From: Motiliproteus sp. MSK22-1
GTDB taxonomy: Bacteria; Pseudomonadota; Gammaproteobacteria; Pseudomonadales; Balneatricaceae
Direction: 5' to 3'
DNA: 64,000 nucleotides
NCBI RefSeq assembly: GCF_001968815.1
Contig: NZ_MIEQ01000017.1
Coordinates: 62,001 to 126,000, forward strand
Shown here: positions 62,995 to 64,000 of the stretch, piece by piece
Position numbering within the stretch: position 1 is the first letter of the stretch
Layout: each line of letters begins with the position of its first letter
The notes under the pieces: generated by a model
The model's input: only the letters and a program-made list of their open reading frames with translations
The model's database searches: none
Told to the model about the DNA's origin: nothing
Position numbers and translations under genes: made by a program

Positions 62995-63450
62995 ATGCAT
63001 AAGATTTTGACGGTGTTGATTCTCTTGCTGGGACTGAATACAACTTACGCCGATGAGCCGGTAAGTACTGGTTATTGGAGTAATGCTGCGATAGGTGAGC
63101 ATGATACGGTTGCTTATCACTCCGCAGATGTTCGTAATAAACATGCAGAAGTGAGCGGCAGCAAAAAGTTTTTAGTTGAGTGGAACAATGCTCAGTGGTA
63201 TTTCGCCTCTCAGGCCTCAGCAGATAAGTTTGCTGCTGATCCACTGCGCTATCGACCTGAATACAATGGGCATTGTTCCAACGCGTTAAGCCTTGGGGAA
63301 GGCCTGATACCGACAGATGGGACTGTCTGGGAGTTTTTCGGTGATAAATTACATCTTTTTTATGCGGAACGAGGTCGGCAGCGTTGGTTAAACGGGGACT
63401 GGAAAGTTTATAAGGCAGAAGCCGATCAGGCCTGGAAGAAGTTACAGTAA
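62995..63450 (+). CDS. Secreted YHS-domain protein
   Basis: This 151-residue exported protein has a signal peptide (ILTVLILLLGLNTTYA). A YHS domain follows: AIGEHDTVAYHSADVRNKHAEVSGSKKFLVEWNNAQWYFASQASADKFAADPLRYRPEYNGHCSNA-like, with the YHS-type AYH and the C-terminal GHC. YHS domains occur with metal-handling and haem proteins, and a copper or haem role is possible but unproven. AAAGGGG lies six bases before the ATG. The gene at the window edge begins 32 bp after its stop, so the two probably form an operon. Confidence 0.85.
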   Translation: MHKILTVLILLLGLNTTYADEPVSTGYWSNAAIGEHDTVAYHSADVRNKHAEVSGSKKFLVEWNNAQWYFASQASADKFAADPLRYRPEYNGHCSNALSLGEGLIPTDGTVWEFFGDKLHLFYAERGRQRWLNGDWKVYKAEADQAWKKLQ

Positions 63451-63482
63451 AAGCATCAAAACTGAATAAGGGAGGGATGGCG

Positions 63483-64000
63483 ATGAAAAAGATTGTCCTG
63501 GTGGCACTTTTGGGAGTCACTGCTGCCGTTGGTTCTGTTGCTAATTCAGCGATGAGTCTGCTTGATGAGCTAACCCGCTACCGTAATCTGGGGTCGCTAA
63601 AGGCAATCTCTGCTCTCAAAACGGATAACGCACGACTGATTAAGCAGAATAAGATGTTGTCTGGTCAGATCAGTGCGGCCAAGAAAAAAGTAGCCGCGAG
63701 AAAAAATAGAGTGGTTAAAAAATCACTGATTAGAGCAAATCGGAAAATCGCTACAGCTGGAGCAACCTTACTCCCTGTTTCAGGTACTCTTGTTGTGGGG
63801 TCTGTCATGGCGCTCGAGATCCATGAACTGTGCCAGGATGCCAAGGATATGACGGCTTTTGAGAAAGACCTTTTTGGACAAGAGTCAGCATCTGATCCGG
63901 ATCAAGAGAGACTGTGCGGTATGGATATCGAAGCACAGATTGCAGCGGCCCAGAATGCTGTATCAGCCTCCTATCAATCCCTGAAAAAGACAACGGTCAG
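63483..64000 (+). CDS. Unknown exported helical protein (cut by window edge)
   Basis: The frame is open from the ATG at 63483 to the window end, giving 172 residues with no stop. GGGAGGG precedes the ATG. The N-terminus IVLVALLGVTAAVGSVANSA is a signal peptide or anchor. Residues 40-85 are a basic, coiled-coil-like stretch (QNKMLSGQISAAKKKVAARKNRVVKK). A hydrophobic segment follows (ATLLPVSGTLVVGSVMA), then an acidic part with two Cys (HELCQDAKDM, ERLCGMD). I do not recognise the family. It is likely co-transcribed with the YHS gene upstream. Confidence 0.75.
   Translation, partial: MKKIVLVALLGVTAAVGSVANSAMSLLDELTRYRNLGSLKAISALKTDNARLIKQNKMLSGQISAAKKKVAARKNRVVKKSLIRANRKIATAGATLLPVSGTLVVGSVMALEIHELCQDAKDMTAFEKDLFGQESASDPDQERLCGMDIEAQIAAAQNAVSASYQSLKKTTV

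Noticed and set aside
62840-63520. Minus-strand 226-codon frame opposite the YHS gene
   Set aside because: It covers the YHS gene and its promoter; the plus-strand gene has a signal peptide, ribosome site and a domain match, while this product is low in hydrophobic core and unrecognised.

Overview
The window is a gene-dense stretch of bacterial chromosome. It looks like a marine-type gammaproteobacterium of the Oceanospirillales/Pseudomonadales kind; I cannot name the genus from sequence alone. The basis is gene order: atpBEFHAGDC-glmU-glmS, oxyR-recG, DUF501-ferredoxin-coaD-rsmD-(M16-like)//ftsY-ftsE-ftsX-rpoH-DUF423-thiS-thiG, rsd/algQ beside an FKBP and a YheS-type ABC-F ATPase, and gmk-rpoZ-spoT-ridA. 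These blocks resemble those of Pseudomonas, and the porphobilinogen synthase is also of the Pseudomonas type. No rRNA, tRNA, CRISPR array, prophage or insertion sequence was recognised.

Layout. 1-6.4 kb: F1Fo ATP synthase operon (atpB cut by the left edge), closed by a strong terminator. 6.7-10 kb: glmU and glmS, the entry to peptidoglycan and LPS amino sugars. 10.1-20 kb, all on the minus strand: a small charged protein, a HexR-type sugar regulator, a BarA-like tripartite hybrid kinase translationally coupled to a periplasmic substrate-binding-like protein, and two tandem paralogous TonB-dependent receptors. This looks like an envelope-spanning sensing locus. 20-28.8 kb: elbB, hemB, an NAD-dependent epimerase, oxyR-recG, a DUF501 protein, a 2[4Fe-4S] ferredoxin, coaD and rsmD. 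28.9-36 kb: a degenerate M16-like membrane protein divergent from ftsY-ftsE-ftsX, then an unexpected lipase-like gene in AT-rich flanks separating ftsX from rpoH. 36-45.3 kb: DUF423, thiS-thiG, gshA, a secreted FliL-like protein, rsd/algQ, a WD40 lipoprotein, an FKBP isomerase and yheS. 45.4-53.4 kb, minus strand: an HDOD protein, ridA-spoT, rpoZ, gmk, a PilJ-type chemoreceptor and yajD. 53.7-64 kb is more accessory: a helicase IV-like enzyme with a nuclease-like insert and zinc fingers, a LytS-type-sensor GGDEF-EAL protein, a divergent SMP-30/HTH-regulator pair with a candidate operator, a DoxX-like membrane protein, two small secreted proteins (one YHS), and an unknown secreted helical protein cut by the right edge.

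Most of the window is core housekeeping. The parts most worth a second look are the TonB-receptor/binding-protein/hybrid-kinase locus with its 15-bp promoter-region repeats, the lipase inserted in the ftsX-rpoH block, the FtsY variant with a membrane segment and a hexanucleotide repeat, the nuclease-helicase fusion, and the accessory right end.
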